The notes under the pieces are model-generated. The model had not been told where the DNA came from and did no database searches. It saw only the letters and a list, made by a program, of their open reading frames with translations. From Bin87 sp965220265 (lineage in GTDB: Bacteria; Chloroflexota; Dehalococcoidia; Lucifugimonadales; UBA3495), in NCBI GenBank assembly GCA_965220265.1, contig CBDCPM010000004.1:3038001-3102000 (forward strand): a stretch of 64,000 nt of DNA, given 5' to 3'. The position numbers were made by a program, and so were the translations under genes. Position 1 is the first letter of the stretch. Every line of letters starts with the position of its first letter. This document shows positions 56,336-64,000 of this stretch, in pieces.

Positions 56336-57307
56336 TTAGTTGGGGACCCACACAACGGCGCCTACTTCGGTGAACTCCCGCTTGACCTTGACCCACGAGT
56401 CTCCGGCGTCGCTGCTCGAGTACAACTCGCCCATGAGGCTGGAGGCCACAACGAAATCCGGATCCGCTGGGTGGGTGGCGAAAGACCAGATGTTGGAATT
56501 GGGTTCCACTGGCAGTGGGCGCGTCTCCCAGGTTTGACCCGCGTCTAGCGACCGCTGGACGGCGCCGGCGCCGCCGATAGCCGTATCGCCCACGCCGGCA
56601 AAGATCACTTTGGGGTCGTCGGGCTTGACGGCGATGCCACGGCTGTAGGGCAGGACGAACTGGTCAGTGGTTACCACGGACTGCCAGCTTTCTCCCATGT
56701 CCGTCGTTGCGTAGATTTCCCGGGGAGTGCTGGCAAGTACCCTGTTGGGTTCGCCCAAGCCGATGGCCATGCCGTGGATGTCCGGATGCACGCCGCCTTC
56801 AACGTGGGTCCAGTTGTCCCCGCCATCTAGGCTGCGGTAAACGCCGTCCACTTCAACGCCGGCCCAAACCGTGCGGTGGTCCTTCGGGTCCACCATCAGC
56901 ATGGTCACCATCGGCGGACCGATGTGGCACTCCTGCGCCATCTGGACGGACAGCTTGGTCCAACTCTCGCCGCCGTCACGCGACCGGAACAGGGCAGCGG
57001 GCTTGATTCCAACGAAGATGGTATCGGTGTCCTCCGGGTCTATGGCGATGGACCAGATTGGCACTCCGTCCATGGGGGACCAGAGTTTTTCCCAAGAGGC
57101 CCCTTTATCTTCACTGCGATAGATGCCGTTGTCAGCCCCTGCCAGGATGCGGCTGGGGTTGTCCGGATACACCGCCATCGCCCTGACCTGGCTGCCCAGC
57201 GGGAATGGGTCCCGGATCCGGGTCCAGTTTTCTCCTCCGTCCGGGCTGTGCCAAACCCCGCCACCGAACCCCGTCGCTCCTACGCAGATACTGTGGTTCT
57301 TGCTCAT
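56336..57307 (-). CDS. Sialidase/VPS10-like beta-propeller protein
   Basis: A 323-residue protein made of repeated BNR-type motifs: WHSPDGGENWTRI, YRSEDKGASWEKL, FRSRDGGESWTKL, YRSLDGGDNWTHV, YATTDMGESWQSV, QRSLDAGQTWETR, YSSSDAGDSWVKV. The Asp-box pattern SxDxGxxW recurs seven times, so it should fold as a six- or seven-bladed propeller. No signal peptide. Sialidase catalytic arginines are not apparent, so a binding or lyase-like role is more likely. Start at MSKNHSICVGA with GAGGGGGG upstream. Last gene of the minus-strand run. Confidence 0.85.
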   Translation of the reverse strand: MSKNHSICVGATGFGGGVWHSPDGGENWTRIRDPFPLGSQVRAMAVYPDNPSRILAGADNGIYRSEDKGASWEKLWSPMDGVPIWSIAIDPEDTDTIFVGIKPAALFRSRDGGESWTKLSVQMAQECHIGPPMVTMLMVDPKDHRTVWAGVEVDGVYRSLDGGDNWTHVEGGVHPDIHGMAIGLGEPNRVLASTPREIYATTDMGESWQSVVTTDQFVLPYSRGIAVKPDDPKVIFAGVGDTAIGGAGAVQRSLDAGQTWETRPLPVEPNSNIWSFATHPADPDFVVASSLMGELYSSSDAGDSWVKVKREFTEVGAVVWVPN

Positions 57308-57472
57308 ATTAATGACCCCCCTCTCGAATGGGGTGTTCCATTCCCCTGTGAGATTGTTCAAGTACCATCCCGCAATTGTGTTGGTCCAATCGCCCGTCCG
57401 CCCTCATCTACGGGGTCGGCGGTTGGCAGTCGATTTGTTGCGCTGCGTGATCACCAGTTTGGCTTGCAGGCA

Positions 57473-58498
57473 TCATCCCGCCAACTCCGTAATGGAAATC
57501 CATCCCGGTCCGTTGCCCAGCGGGTGAGTCGCAAGGCGAGTCAACTCTCCGGAATCTCCGTCGACGCCAAAGATGGCCATTTGGCCCGAATCCTGTCCAG
57601 CGGAGTAAAGGAACTTGTCCTGGAGGTCCAGGCACAGGGCGTTGGGCCTGGGCTCAGAGGGCACGATGCCGTTAGACGACAGCGCGCCCGTCTCCGAGTC
57701 CACCGTGTAGCAGGCGATGCTGTCGTGGCCCCGGTTGGGCGCGTACAGGAACCTGCCCGAGGACGTGACCTGGATCTGGGAGCAGGTGTTCCGCTCGCTG
57801 AAACCTTCCGGCGGCAGGGTGGTCACGGTTTGGAACAGCGACAACGTGCCGGCGGAGGTGTCCAGGTTGTAAGCGCTCACGCTGCAACCCTGCTCGTTGG
57901 AGAAGTAGAGCACGTCCAGGGACGGGTGAAAGCAGAAGTGGCGCGGCCCCAGGAACTCCTCCGGGTCCACGGTGGCCGGCGAGTTGGGGGTGATGTGGCC
58001 CGTGTTCTCGTCGAACCGGAACTGCCAGATGGAGTTGGGGCCGTTGCCGGCGATGTGCGGCACGAAGGCATAGGCGTTGGTGGGATCGGTCTGCATGGCG
58101 TGGGCGCCGGTTGCGGTTTCCAGCGACACGACGGGGTCACCGCCCACCGAGCCGTCGTCTCCGATGGGATGGACGGCCACGCGCGCGCCCTGGTAATAGG
58201 ACGACAGCACGAACCTGCCCCGCCGGTCGGTGGCCACGTACACCGGCCAGGCGTCCAGTGGGACGGACCCGTTCTGCGTCAGTCCTCCGCTGGACTGGTC
58301 AATCTCAAAACTGACCAGTTGCGTAATCTCGCGACAGCCCACGTAGAGGAACCGGCGGTCGGGGCTGATCGCCATGGTGAACGGGCCGCCGTCCACGGGC
58401 ACATCGGATTGCGGGGTCATCCCGCCGGAATCGGGGTCGATGGTGAACACCGAGATCTTGTTGTCGCCCTGTACGGCGACGTACATGTAATAAGGCAT
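57473..58498 (-). CDS. Lactonase family protein (7-bladed propeller)
   Basis: A 341-residue protein of the 6-phosphogluconolactonase (Pgl/YbhE)-type lactonase family. Motifs are MYVAVQGDNKISVFTIDP in part, FTMAISPDRRFLYVGCRE, SYYQGARVAVHPIGDDG, GAHAMQTDPTNAYAFVPHIA in part, PRHFCFHPSLDVLYFSNEQ, and RFLYAPNRGHDSIACYTVD (APNRGHDSIA is the family hallmark). It would hydrolyse a sugar or other lactone in the cytoplasm. Start MPYYMYVAVQG after AAAGGA. It follows the VOC gene by 49 bp and precedes the sialidase-like gene, consistent with one operon. Confidence 0.88.
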   Translation of the reverse strand: MPYYMYVAVQGDNKISVFTIDPDSGGMTPQSDVPVDGGPFTMAISPDRRFLYVGCREITQLVSFEIDQSSGGLTQNGSVPLDAWPVYVATDRRGRFVLSSYYQGARVAVHPIGDDGSVGGDPVVSLETATGAHAMQTDPTNAYAFVPHIAGNGPNSIWQFRFDENTGHITPNSPATVDPEEFLGPRHFCFHPSLDVLYFSNEQGCSVSAYNLDTSAGTLSLFQTVTTLPPEGFSERNTCSQIQVTSSGRFLYAPNRGHDSIACYTVDSETGALSSNGIVPSEPRPNALCLDLQDKFLYSAGQDSGQMAIFGVDGDSGELTRLATHPLGNGPGWISITELAG

Positions 58499-58547
58499 GT
58501 TTGCGTCCTTTCCGTTGAAGTGCGGCAATCGCTGTCGTACGCGCGAC

Positions 58548-59003
58548 TCACCCGGTGGCGGGGCCGTAGCCGGGCTTCCGTGCCCAGACCATGCCGCTCG
58601 AGTCGTGGGCGATTTCGACCGTGTTGCCCTTGGAATCCAGCAACCCCAGCGGGTGCTGCACCAGTTCGATCATGTTGCCATCGGGGTCATTGATGTAGGT
58701 GGAGTGCCCGCCGCTGTACTCTCGGATGCTGGGCGGGGTGTACTCCACTCCCAGCGTGTCGAGGTTGGCGATCATCTCGTCCCAATCGTGGATTTCCACG
58801 GCAAAGTGCCCCGACGGGTTGGGGTTGGGAGTGAAGGTGCTGTGGATTTCACCGTTGCCGATGCGCAACTGCAACTGTCGCTGGTTAAGCTCGGGTCCGC
58901 GATCCAGGAACTCCGCGCCAAACACCTTCTCGTACCAGTCCCGGCTTCGTTCCTTGTCGCTGATCTGGATGTTGATGTGCTGAATCATCGTAACTCGAGA
59001 CAT
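58548..59003 (-). CDS. VOC family protein
   Basis: A 151-residue single-module VOC protein: MIQHINIQISDKERSRDWYE, VFGAEFLDRG, HFAVEIHDWDEMIANLDTL, STYINDPDGNMIELVQHP. Likely metal ligands are the histidine of IQHINIQ, the histidine of GHFAVEI and the glutamate of MIELVQ. AGGAGG precedes the ATG of MSRVTMIQH. It is one of three unrelated VOC proteins in the window, which fits a catabolic lifestyle. Confidence 0.87.
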   Translation of the reverse strand: MSRVTMIQHINIQISDKERSRDWYEKVFGAEFLDRGPELNQRQLQLRIGNGEIHSTFTPNPNPSGHFAVEIHDWDEMIANLDTLGVEYTPPSIREYSGGHSTYINDPDGNMIELVQHPLGLLDSKGNTVEIAHDSSGMVWARKPGYGPATG

Positions 59004-59236
59004 GACTGGCCTCCTTTTCATGGCTAATCCGTATCACTTCAACGGATTACAGATGAGCCCATGTGATTCGCGCAAGTATAGCATCGCGCCGTTCGTCGCT
59101 CCGGCGCAAAACCAAGCCGCACCCGCGGATTTCCTTCCACTTCATGGTGCGATACCCGGCCAACCGAAAACCGCAGGAGGGGCTGGCGTGATGAACCCGG
59201 CCCCTCCGAACTCCAAGCGTTTGCAATCGCTTCGGC

Positions 59237-60110
59237 TTACCCGATGTTCTCACGGATGAACGCCGTCATCCGCTCGAGAGCCTCCTGCGCGACCGGCGTG
59301 GAAGGATCCGTCAGTAACCGTTCACCCTTGCCCTCGAAAATCTTCACGTCGATCTGCCCGCTGGCCTTTCGGTACTGAGCGATGAACTCGTCCAGGTCCG
59401 GCCGTGGGTGCGCCTCCTCGTAGGAGCGCGCCAGGCAGAGCGTGGGCGGCAGCTCCATCTGCTCTCCGGTGGCCAGGGCACGGGCCGGCGCGGCCTCCCG
59501 CCATGGCTTCCTCGGTGACCCAGTACAGGTCGTGCATGGGCGCTACGCGTTCCGCCATGCCTTGGGGTGGGGTGCAATCGTCCCGGAGACCCTTGGCGTA
59601 TTGGTAGCGACCCAACGGGTCTATCACCGGCGAGACCATGATGACGCAGCCCAGGGTGCCGTCGACCGCGGTGGCTCTATTGGAGAACGGCAGTGCAGCG
59701 TAGCGCGGATCATTGGGTCGCATACCCAGCAGCATGGCCTGGTGGGCGCCGCTGGAAGTGCCCATTGCGCCGATACTGTTGGGGATACCGTTCCAGGCGG
59801 CGGCCTGGGATTTGCACCAGCGAATTGCGTAGTGGATATCGGCCAGAGAAGCCGGATAGGACGCAACCGGCGGTACCCGAAAATCCAGCGCCGCCACGAT
59901 AACGCCATTCCTGGCCAACGCTTCGTTCCCGGCGTTGCTGTTCAGGCGGTGTCCTCTCACCCAGGCTCCGCCGTGCAACTCGATTATTATCGGGAACGGC
60001 CCGCTACCGCAGGGCTTGAACAGTCGCGCCAGCAAGGGCGCTTCGCCATGGCGTAGATATTCCACGTCCTCGATGTCGACTTCATAGGTTGTCTGATTGC
60101 TGATAACCAT
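59237..60110 (-). pseudogene. Alpha/beta hydrolase (esterase-like), one frameshift
   Basis: From MVISNQTTYEVDIEDVEYL the protein has the oxyanion motif ELHGGAWVRGHR, the nucleophile elbow GTSSGAHQAM (Ser in TSSG), SYPASLADIHYAIRWCKSQA and CVIMVSPVIDPLGRYQYAKG. After VTEEAMAG one G seems extra near 59490. The rest is in another frame: LPPTLCLARSYEEAHPRPDL (with the catalytic acid probably in HPRPD) and ERMTAFIRENIG, ending at 59237. The HGG-type oxyanion hole is like hormone-sensitive-lipase-family esterases. A single base may be a sequencing error; otherwise the gene is recently dead. It lies 35 bp after the racemase-family gene. Confidence 0.78.
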
Positions 60111-60145
60111 GCAAAACGTCGCTTTCGGTTTGTGCTTGTTCGCCT

Positions 60146-60970
60146 CTACTCCAGGTTTCGCAATAGGTTGCCGTAGCCGTGTATCGGCTCCGTCCAGCCC
60201 ACCTGCCTTAGGGCCATCCATATGGTGGCCTGGTTGACTGTGATGACCGGCTTGCCCAGCTGCTGTTCCAGTTCTTCCACTGCGTCCAGCGCGCGCCAGG
60301 CGGTGCCGGGCAGGAATACAGCGTCGGCCTCCTCCTGGGCCACAGTGGGTACGAAGTCGATGATGGTCTGAGGCGGCTCCGCGTCGATTTCCCTTGGGTT
60401 CATGGAGTCCTGCATCCACGGTTCGCCATCGGCGCTCAGGACCTCGAAGCCGGCCTCTTCCATCAGCGGCTTCAGGCGGTTGCGCAGGTGGAAATTGCGG
60501 TACGGGCCGGCAATGCTCAGCTTGCGGCTGCCCATGTGACGCATGGCGGCGATGCAGGAGGTCACGGCGGTTACCGACTGGACGCCGCTTGCCTCCTCCA
60601 TGATCCTGGCGATCATCTGGTCGTATGCCATGTAGCCCTTGTGCCAGGTACCCGAGGTGCAGGCGTACACCAAAACGTCGGGACCGATGTTGGACAGGGC
60701 ACTGGCTCCCCGGGCCACGTCGTCGTTCATCTTGCCGACGTCGAACCCGAAAAGCGCGTAGTCCACTTCGTTAGCTTCGGCGCTGGTCATGCTGAGACGG
60801 TGACCCGACTCTGTGGAGATGCCGGGCTGGCTACCCCACGTACCGTTCCACATACGCTCGAAGTGAACCGTGATTTCCGGCGGCACCACCCGGTAGAAGT
60901 CCGGTTCGACCACCGGATTCGTGGCCGGAACCAATGCTCCGATGCGCCGCGTGTCGGTCAGATTCGCCAT
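60146..60970 (-). CDS. Asp/Glu racemase superfamily protein (maleate isomerase-like)
   Basis: A 274-residue protein: TRRIGALVPATNPVVEPDF, LVYACTSGTWHKGYMAYDQ with the first catalytic cysteine in YACTSGT, SVTAVTSCIAAMRHMGSRKL in part, and VFLPGTAWRALDAVEELEQQ in part near the second catalytic position, where a cysteine (usually GCTNLRT) is replaced by GTAWRA. This matches maleate isomerase/arylmalonate decarboxylase-like members, some of which keep only one cysteine. It may act on a dicarboxylate. Start MANLTDTRR is chosen because GGTGAGG lies just upstream. First gene of a minus-strand run of five, divergent from the Gfo/Idh gene. Confidence 0.85.
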   Translation of the reverse strand: MANLTDTRRIGALVPATNPVVEPDFYRVVPPEITVHFERMWNGTWGSQPGISTESGHRLSMTSAEANEVDYALFGFDVGKMNDDVARGASALSNIGPDVLVYACTSGTWHKGYMAYDQMIARIMEEASGVQSVTAVTSCIAAMRHMGSRKLSIAGPYRNFHLRNRLKPLMEEAGFEVLSADGEPWMQDSMNPREIDAEPPQTIIDFVPTVAQEEADAVFLPGTAWRALDAVEELEQQLGKPVITVNQATIWMALRQVGWTEPIHGYGNLLRNLE

Positions 60971-60979
60971 ATTCCTCAC

Positions 60980-61184
60980 CCCCCGGCCGTTTCCGAACGT
61001 ATTATACCCATGGATTCAGCATCGAATAGACCAGATTTATGTATCGATGGAACAAGCGTCCGGACGGGAGGGTCCGCTGAGTGTCGTGCGGGCTCGCTTG
61101 GCCGAACATTGTCAGGGTCCCGGCTGATAGTATGCTTGGCTTCGCGAACACTTGGAACTTGACCAACAACCGAGGAGGCAATCA
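60980..61184. other. Divergent promoter region
   Basis: 205 bp between the racemase-family gene (minus) and the Gfo/Idh gene (plus). Both promoters should lie here. The sequence TATACCC and AT-rich ATCGAATAGACCAGATTTAT are candidate -10 regions, but I cannot assign them firmly. Confidence 0.4.
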
Positions 61185-62222
61185 ATGACTGAAGTACCAA
61201 TCAGGGTTGGCTTGATCGGGGCCGGCGGTAACGTGCGCAACCGCCACATTCCCGGATTCCTGGGGGTGGACGACTGCGAGATCGTGGCCGTGGCCAACCG
61301 GACGGTACAGTCCGGCCGGGTGATAGCTGACCAGTTCAATATTCCGAAAGTGTACGGCCATTGGCGGGAGGTGCTCGAGGACGATGAGATCAACGCCGTC
61401 TGCATCGGCACCTGGCCGTACATGCACCGCACCATGACCCTGGCCGCTCTGGAGGCGGGCAAGCACGTGCTCACCGAGGCTCGTATGGCCAATGACGCCG
61501 CGGAGGCCCGCGACATGCTGGCCGCTTCCCGGACCCACCCGCACCTGGTCTGTCAGCTCACCCCGACTTCCACCAGCTACACCATCGACAACGTCATCAA
61601 GCGATTGATTGATGCAGGGCAACTGGGTGAACTGCTGTCGGTGGATTTCACGTCTCTGCAAAACAACTTCGCCGATTTCGATGGTGCCCTGCACTGGCGG
61701 CATGACCGCGCTCTCAGCGGCTACAACACCCTGAACATCGGCGCGTCCTACGAGTCAATGATGCGCTGGTTGGGGCGCGGAAACCATGTCATGGCTATGG
61801 GCAAGGTCAATGTACCCTACCGGAGAAACGACGCCGGAGATCTCACGTCGGTGACCATTCCGGACCACATTGACATCCTCTACGAGTTGGCCAACGGGGC
61901 CCAGGTCCACATGCAGATGAGCGCCACCTCAGGGTTGAACGGAGGCAATCACATCCGGATGTTCGGCACGGACGGGACCATCCACGTCGACTCCCAGCGC
62001 CGGGTGTGGGCCGGCAAGCGGGGCGACACGGAGTTGACCGAGGTGCCCAACCCGCCGGAGACCCAGGCCGGGTACCGCGTTGAGGAACAGTTCACCAACG
62101 CCATACGGGGCACGGAGATCGTGGACATGGTGGCCTTCGAAACCGGTGTCCACTATATGGAGTGGACCGAGGCGGTCGGCCGCAGCGTCATGACCGGCCA
62201 GGTTGTCTACCTGCCCCAGTAG
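61185..62222 (+). CDS. Gfo/Idh/MocA family oxidoreductase
   Basis: A 345-residue NAD(P)-dependent oxidoreductase. The Rossmann motif is VGLIGAGGNVRNRH near the start, with a DCEIVAVANRT second strand. AGKHVLTEARMA stands where EKP is usual (the lysine motif is altered to EAR), so the nucleotide-binding or catalytic lysine is not at its normal place. The C-terminal domain has DLTSVTIPDHIDILYELANG in part, GGNHIRMFGTDGTIHVDSQ in part and the closing EAVGRSVMTGQVVYLP. AGGAGG is 8 bp before the ATG of MTEVPIRVGL. The loss of EKP makes dehydrogenase activity uncertain. Confidence 0.88.
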   Translation: MTEVPIRVGLIGAGGNVRNRHIPGFLGVDDCEIVAVANRTVQSGRVIADQFNIPKVYGHWREVLEDDEINAVCIGTWPYMHRTMTLAALEAGKHVLTEARMANDAAEARDMLAASRTHPHLVCQLTPTSTSYTIDNVIKRLIDAGQLGELLSVDFTSLQNNFADFDGALHWRHDRALSGYNTLNIGASYESMMRWLGRGNHVMAMGKVNVPYRRNDAGDLTSVTIPDHIDILYELANGAQVHMQMSATSGLNGGNHIRMFGTDGTIHVDSQRRVWAGKRGDTELTEVPNPPETQAGYRVEEQFTNAIRGTEIVDMVAFETGVHYMEWTEAVGRSVMTGQVVYLPQ

Positions 62223-62461
62223 CTGGCGCGTCGAACCGCACCCGCAAGGAATCGAATGCCGCTTCTCTAGCCCGCCGACAGAAGCAACAAGGCCCCCTGA
62301 AACGAAGGGAACGATCATGCGGCGGATCCGCTAGACTAGTTACTTCCGCAACCGATACGGTCGGTGCGCTGGGCGCCCGGGTGTCCGCGGCAAAACCCCG
62401 GTTGTTCCCTTTCCCCTGCGCGCCATCTTGGCCCTGCCACATGTTCACCTGCGGACCAACT

Positions 62462-62997
62462 ATGCCATTCGTACTCAATCGTGAACTCAAAGCGTACTGC
62501 GCGGATTTCGCGCCCATCCGTGTGATTCTCCGAGCACGAGGAGTCGTGTTCGTCGAGGTCAAGGAGCAGGTTGACTACTATTACCACCTGCCCGTGGGCG
62601 AGGTTTCCGAAGGAACGCGCCGGCTCAAACCCCGCATCGAGAAGGGAGCCGGCTCGCTCATTTACTACTGTGACCGCCAGGAAGCCGGGGCCAGGATCAG
62701 CTGGTTTCAGTTGTCGCCAGCAGACGACCCAGCAATAGGAGAAGTACTAGAGACCGCCCTCGGCACCAAGGCCGTCGTCCGCAAGCAGCGTGAGCTGTGG
62801 CGGCAGGACAACGTCGTTTTCAATTGGACACCGTGGAAGGCGTTGGCGAGATCTTGGAGGTGGAAGTCCAAGCGACGGCCGGCCGTGACATAGACTCGCA
62901 GTTGAACGAGTGCCGCCGTCTCTTCGGTCCTCTGTTGGGTGGTTACATTTCCGGTTCCAACGAGGATTTGGTCATCGCGTCTACTTCTCCGCCTTGA
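62462..62997 (+). pseudogene. CYTH domain (class IV adenylate cyclase-like) protein, one frameshift
   Basis: The N-terminus reads LNRELKAYCADFAPIRVILR, then VFVEVKEQVDYYYHLPVGE, GTRRLKPRIEKGAGSLIYYC in part (RRLKPRIEKG), with ExK-like KAY and RLKxR metal-triphosphate tunnel residues. After QDNVVFN near 62823 one T is missing, and LDTVEGVGEILEVEV, then LNECRRLFGPLLGG and SGSNEDLV continue in another frame to 62997. It would cleave or cyclise a nucleoside triphosphate. Its 3' end overlaps the convergent GMC gene by 17 bp. Confidence 0.75.
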
Positions 62998-64000
62998 TCA
63001 AATCGGCGACGCGCTCGGCAATCATCATTGTGGTGACGTTAGTGTTGGCGCGCACCACGTCGGGCATTATCGAGGCATCGGCGACCCGGAGCCCGGAGAC
63101 GCCGCGCACTCGCAATTGCGGGTCAACCACGGCCATGGGATCGTCGTCGGGCCCCATCTTGCAGGTGCCGGAGATGTGGTACGAGGTGCTGATGTTGCGG
63201 CGCAGCCACCCGTCCAGCGCGTCGTCGGTCTCTAGGTCCGCGGGCGTGGGCGCGGTGATCTCCTCGATGATGCCGTCGTAGGCGCTGTGCTGCAGCAGCG
63301 ACACGCAGAGGCGGACAGCCTCCCGCAACCGCTGCCGGTCCCAGTCCTCTTCAAGATAGCGGTAGTCCATGCTGGGTGGCGTGTGCGGGTCGGCTGATTC
63401 CAGCCGTAGTTCGCCCTTGCCGGCCGCCAAGTACAGGCCGCAGTTGACGGTATGCGCCGGGTTGTCGTCCCGCACCACGGTGTTCAGGGACGCCGGCGAA
63501 AGTATCATGTCGTTGGGCGTATCCGAACCGGTGGCGGTGAAACGCAGCCGCAGCGCCCGCATGCCGTTGGGGTCCTGCGGAACGCCCTCCCTGACCATGT
63601 AACGCACCGACACGTTGGGGTGGTCGCGCATATTCTGTCCCACGCCGGGTAGCTCCACCGCGACCGGAATGCCGTGCGGTTCCAGCTGGTCTGCGGAGCC
63701 GAGGCCCGACAGCATCAGCAGCTGTGGCGAACCCACGGCGCCAGTGCACAGGATGACCTCGCCGCCCTCGACGACGAACGTTTCGTCGCCGCTCTCCACC
63801 TCGATGCCGACGGCCTGCTTGCCGTCGGGTCCGTCTTCCAGTACCACGCTCCTGGCCTGGACGTTGGGACGGACGGTGAGGTTCAGCCGGTGGCGCACCG
63901 GGTCGATGTAGGACAGGGCCATGCTCATGCGCACGCCGTCGATATTGTTCTCGGCCCGCAGGCTGACGCCGGTGGCCTCCGGATTGTTCACGTCGGGATG
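62981..64000 (-). CDS. GMC-family oxidoreductase, C-terminal part (runs off window)
   Basis: The last 336 or so residues of a glucose-methanol-choline oxidoreductase (choline dehydrogenase-like, flavin-dependent). Seen are the substrate-domain start RLNLTVRPNVQARSVVLED in part, GGEVILCTGAVGSPQLLMLSG in part (the GMC signature 2, GAVGSPQLLMLSG), LPGVGQNMRDHPNVSV, and the C-terminal catalytic His/Asn region STSYHISGTCKMG, DASIMPDVVRANTNVTTMM in part. The FAD-binding N-terminus lies beyond position 64000. Substrate probably an alcohol. Confidence 0.92.
   Translation of the reverse strand, partial: HPDVNNPEATGVSLRAENNIDGVRMSMALSYIDPVRHRLNLTVRPNVQARSVVLEDGPDGKQAVGIEVESGDETFVVEGGEVILCTGAVGSPQLLMLSGLGSADQLEPHGIPVAVELPGVGQNMRDHPNVSVRYMVREGVPQDPNGMRALRLRFTATGSDTPNDMILSPASLNTVVRDDNPAHTVNCGLYLAAGKGELRLESADPHTPPSMDYRYLEEDWDRQRLREAVRLCVSLLQHSAYDGIIEEITAPTPADLETDDALDGWLRRNISTSYHISGTCKMGPDDDPMAVVDPQLRVRGVSGLRVADASIMPDVVRANTNVTTMMIAERVADLIKAEK

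Noticed and set aside
56876..58693. 605-codon plus-strand frame across two propeller genes
   Set aside because: Spans the antisense of two well-supported genes and the gap between them; typical high-GC antisense frame.
1..64000. Possible CRISPR arrays, tRNA or rRNA genes
   Set aside because: No regularly spaced repeats, no tRNA-like CCA/anticodon arms or rRNA signatures noticed by eye. Repeats present are inverted-end elements.

Overview
The window looks like a high-GC bacterial chromosome piece that has been heavily bombarded by insertion sequences. The intact genes (Tex, a DEAD-box helicase read in frame with a zinc ribbon, many VOC, amidohydrolase, GMC, Gfo/Idh and beta-propeller proteins, and a sensor kinase fused to a receiver and OmpR-type DNA-binding domain) suggest a heterotrophic Chloroflexota, perhaps SAR202 or Dehalococcoidia-like. 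That assignment is inference from gene content; there is no rRNA or other marker here. I saw no tRNA, rRNA, CRISPR array or prophage.

Layout: 0.4-4.6 kb is a nest of mobile elements (a 208-bp MITE, an IS630 copy split by an IS1380 copy, an IS21 remnant). 5.1-7.4 kb carries a carboxymuconolactone decarboxylase family gene and an MBL-fold hydrolase. 7.35-10.84 kb is an edge-to-edge stack of two MITEs, two IS5-type elements, an IS630 remnant and a small DUF4258/DUF2283-like pair. 11.2-13.4 kb has an NHL propeller gene, a Rieske oxygenase remnant and a VOC gene. 13.8-18.3 kb is a ruined iron-related cluster (DtxR-type regulator, HTTM protein, imelysin, di-heme DUF1111 oxidoreductase) cut by two MITEs, an IS5-type element and an IS630 copy. 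18.3-22.1 kb is more IS630 and IS5. 23.8-29.9 kb is one sensor kinase-response regulator gene carrying two IS1380 copies and one MITE; removing them restores the reading frame. 30.0-33.2 kb is an IS5/IS66/IS982-like block inside a 15-bp inverted repeat. 34.0-42.97 kb is mostly healthy sequence: a PQQ-type propeller lipoprotein, an amidohydrolase, a DEAD-box helicase and Tex. 43.6-56.2 kb is again IS-rich (IS701, four-frame IS5 copies, an rve-type element, IS630), with a fatty acid desaturase and a HerA/NurA-like pair stranded between elements. 56.3-64.0 kb is a metabolic cluster: a five-gene minus-strand run (sialidase-like propeller, lactonase, VOC, alpha/beta hydrolase, Asp/Glu racemase family) divergent from a Gfo/Idh oxidoreductase, then a CYTH protein and a GMC oxidoreductase running off the end.

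The main story is the mobile DNA. Most elements sit on YTAR or TA-containing targets (usually CTAG) and share that target with the next element, so they pile up end to end. The 208-bp MITE is an internal-deletion derivative of an IS701-family element: it still encodes a recognisable transposase C-terminus. At three sites, removing the elements at their target duplications rejoins a host or transposase reading frame exactly, giving a readable insertion history.
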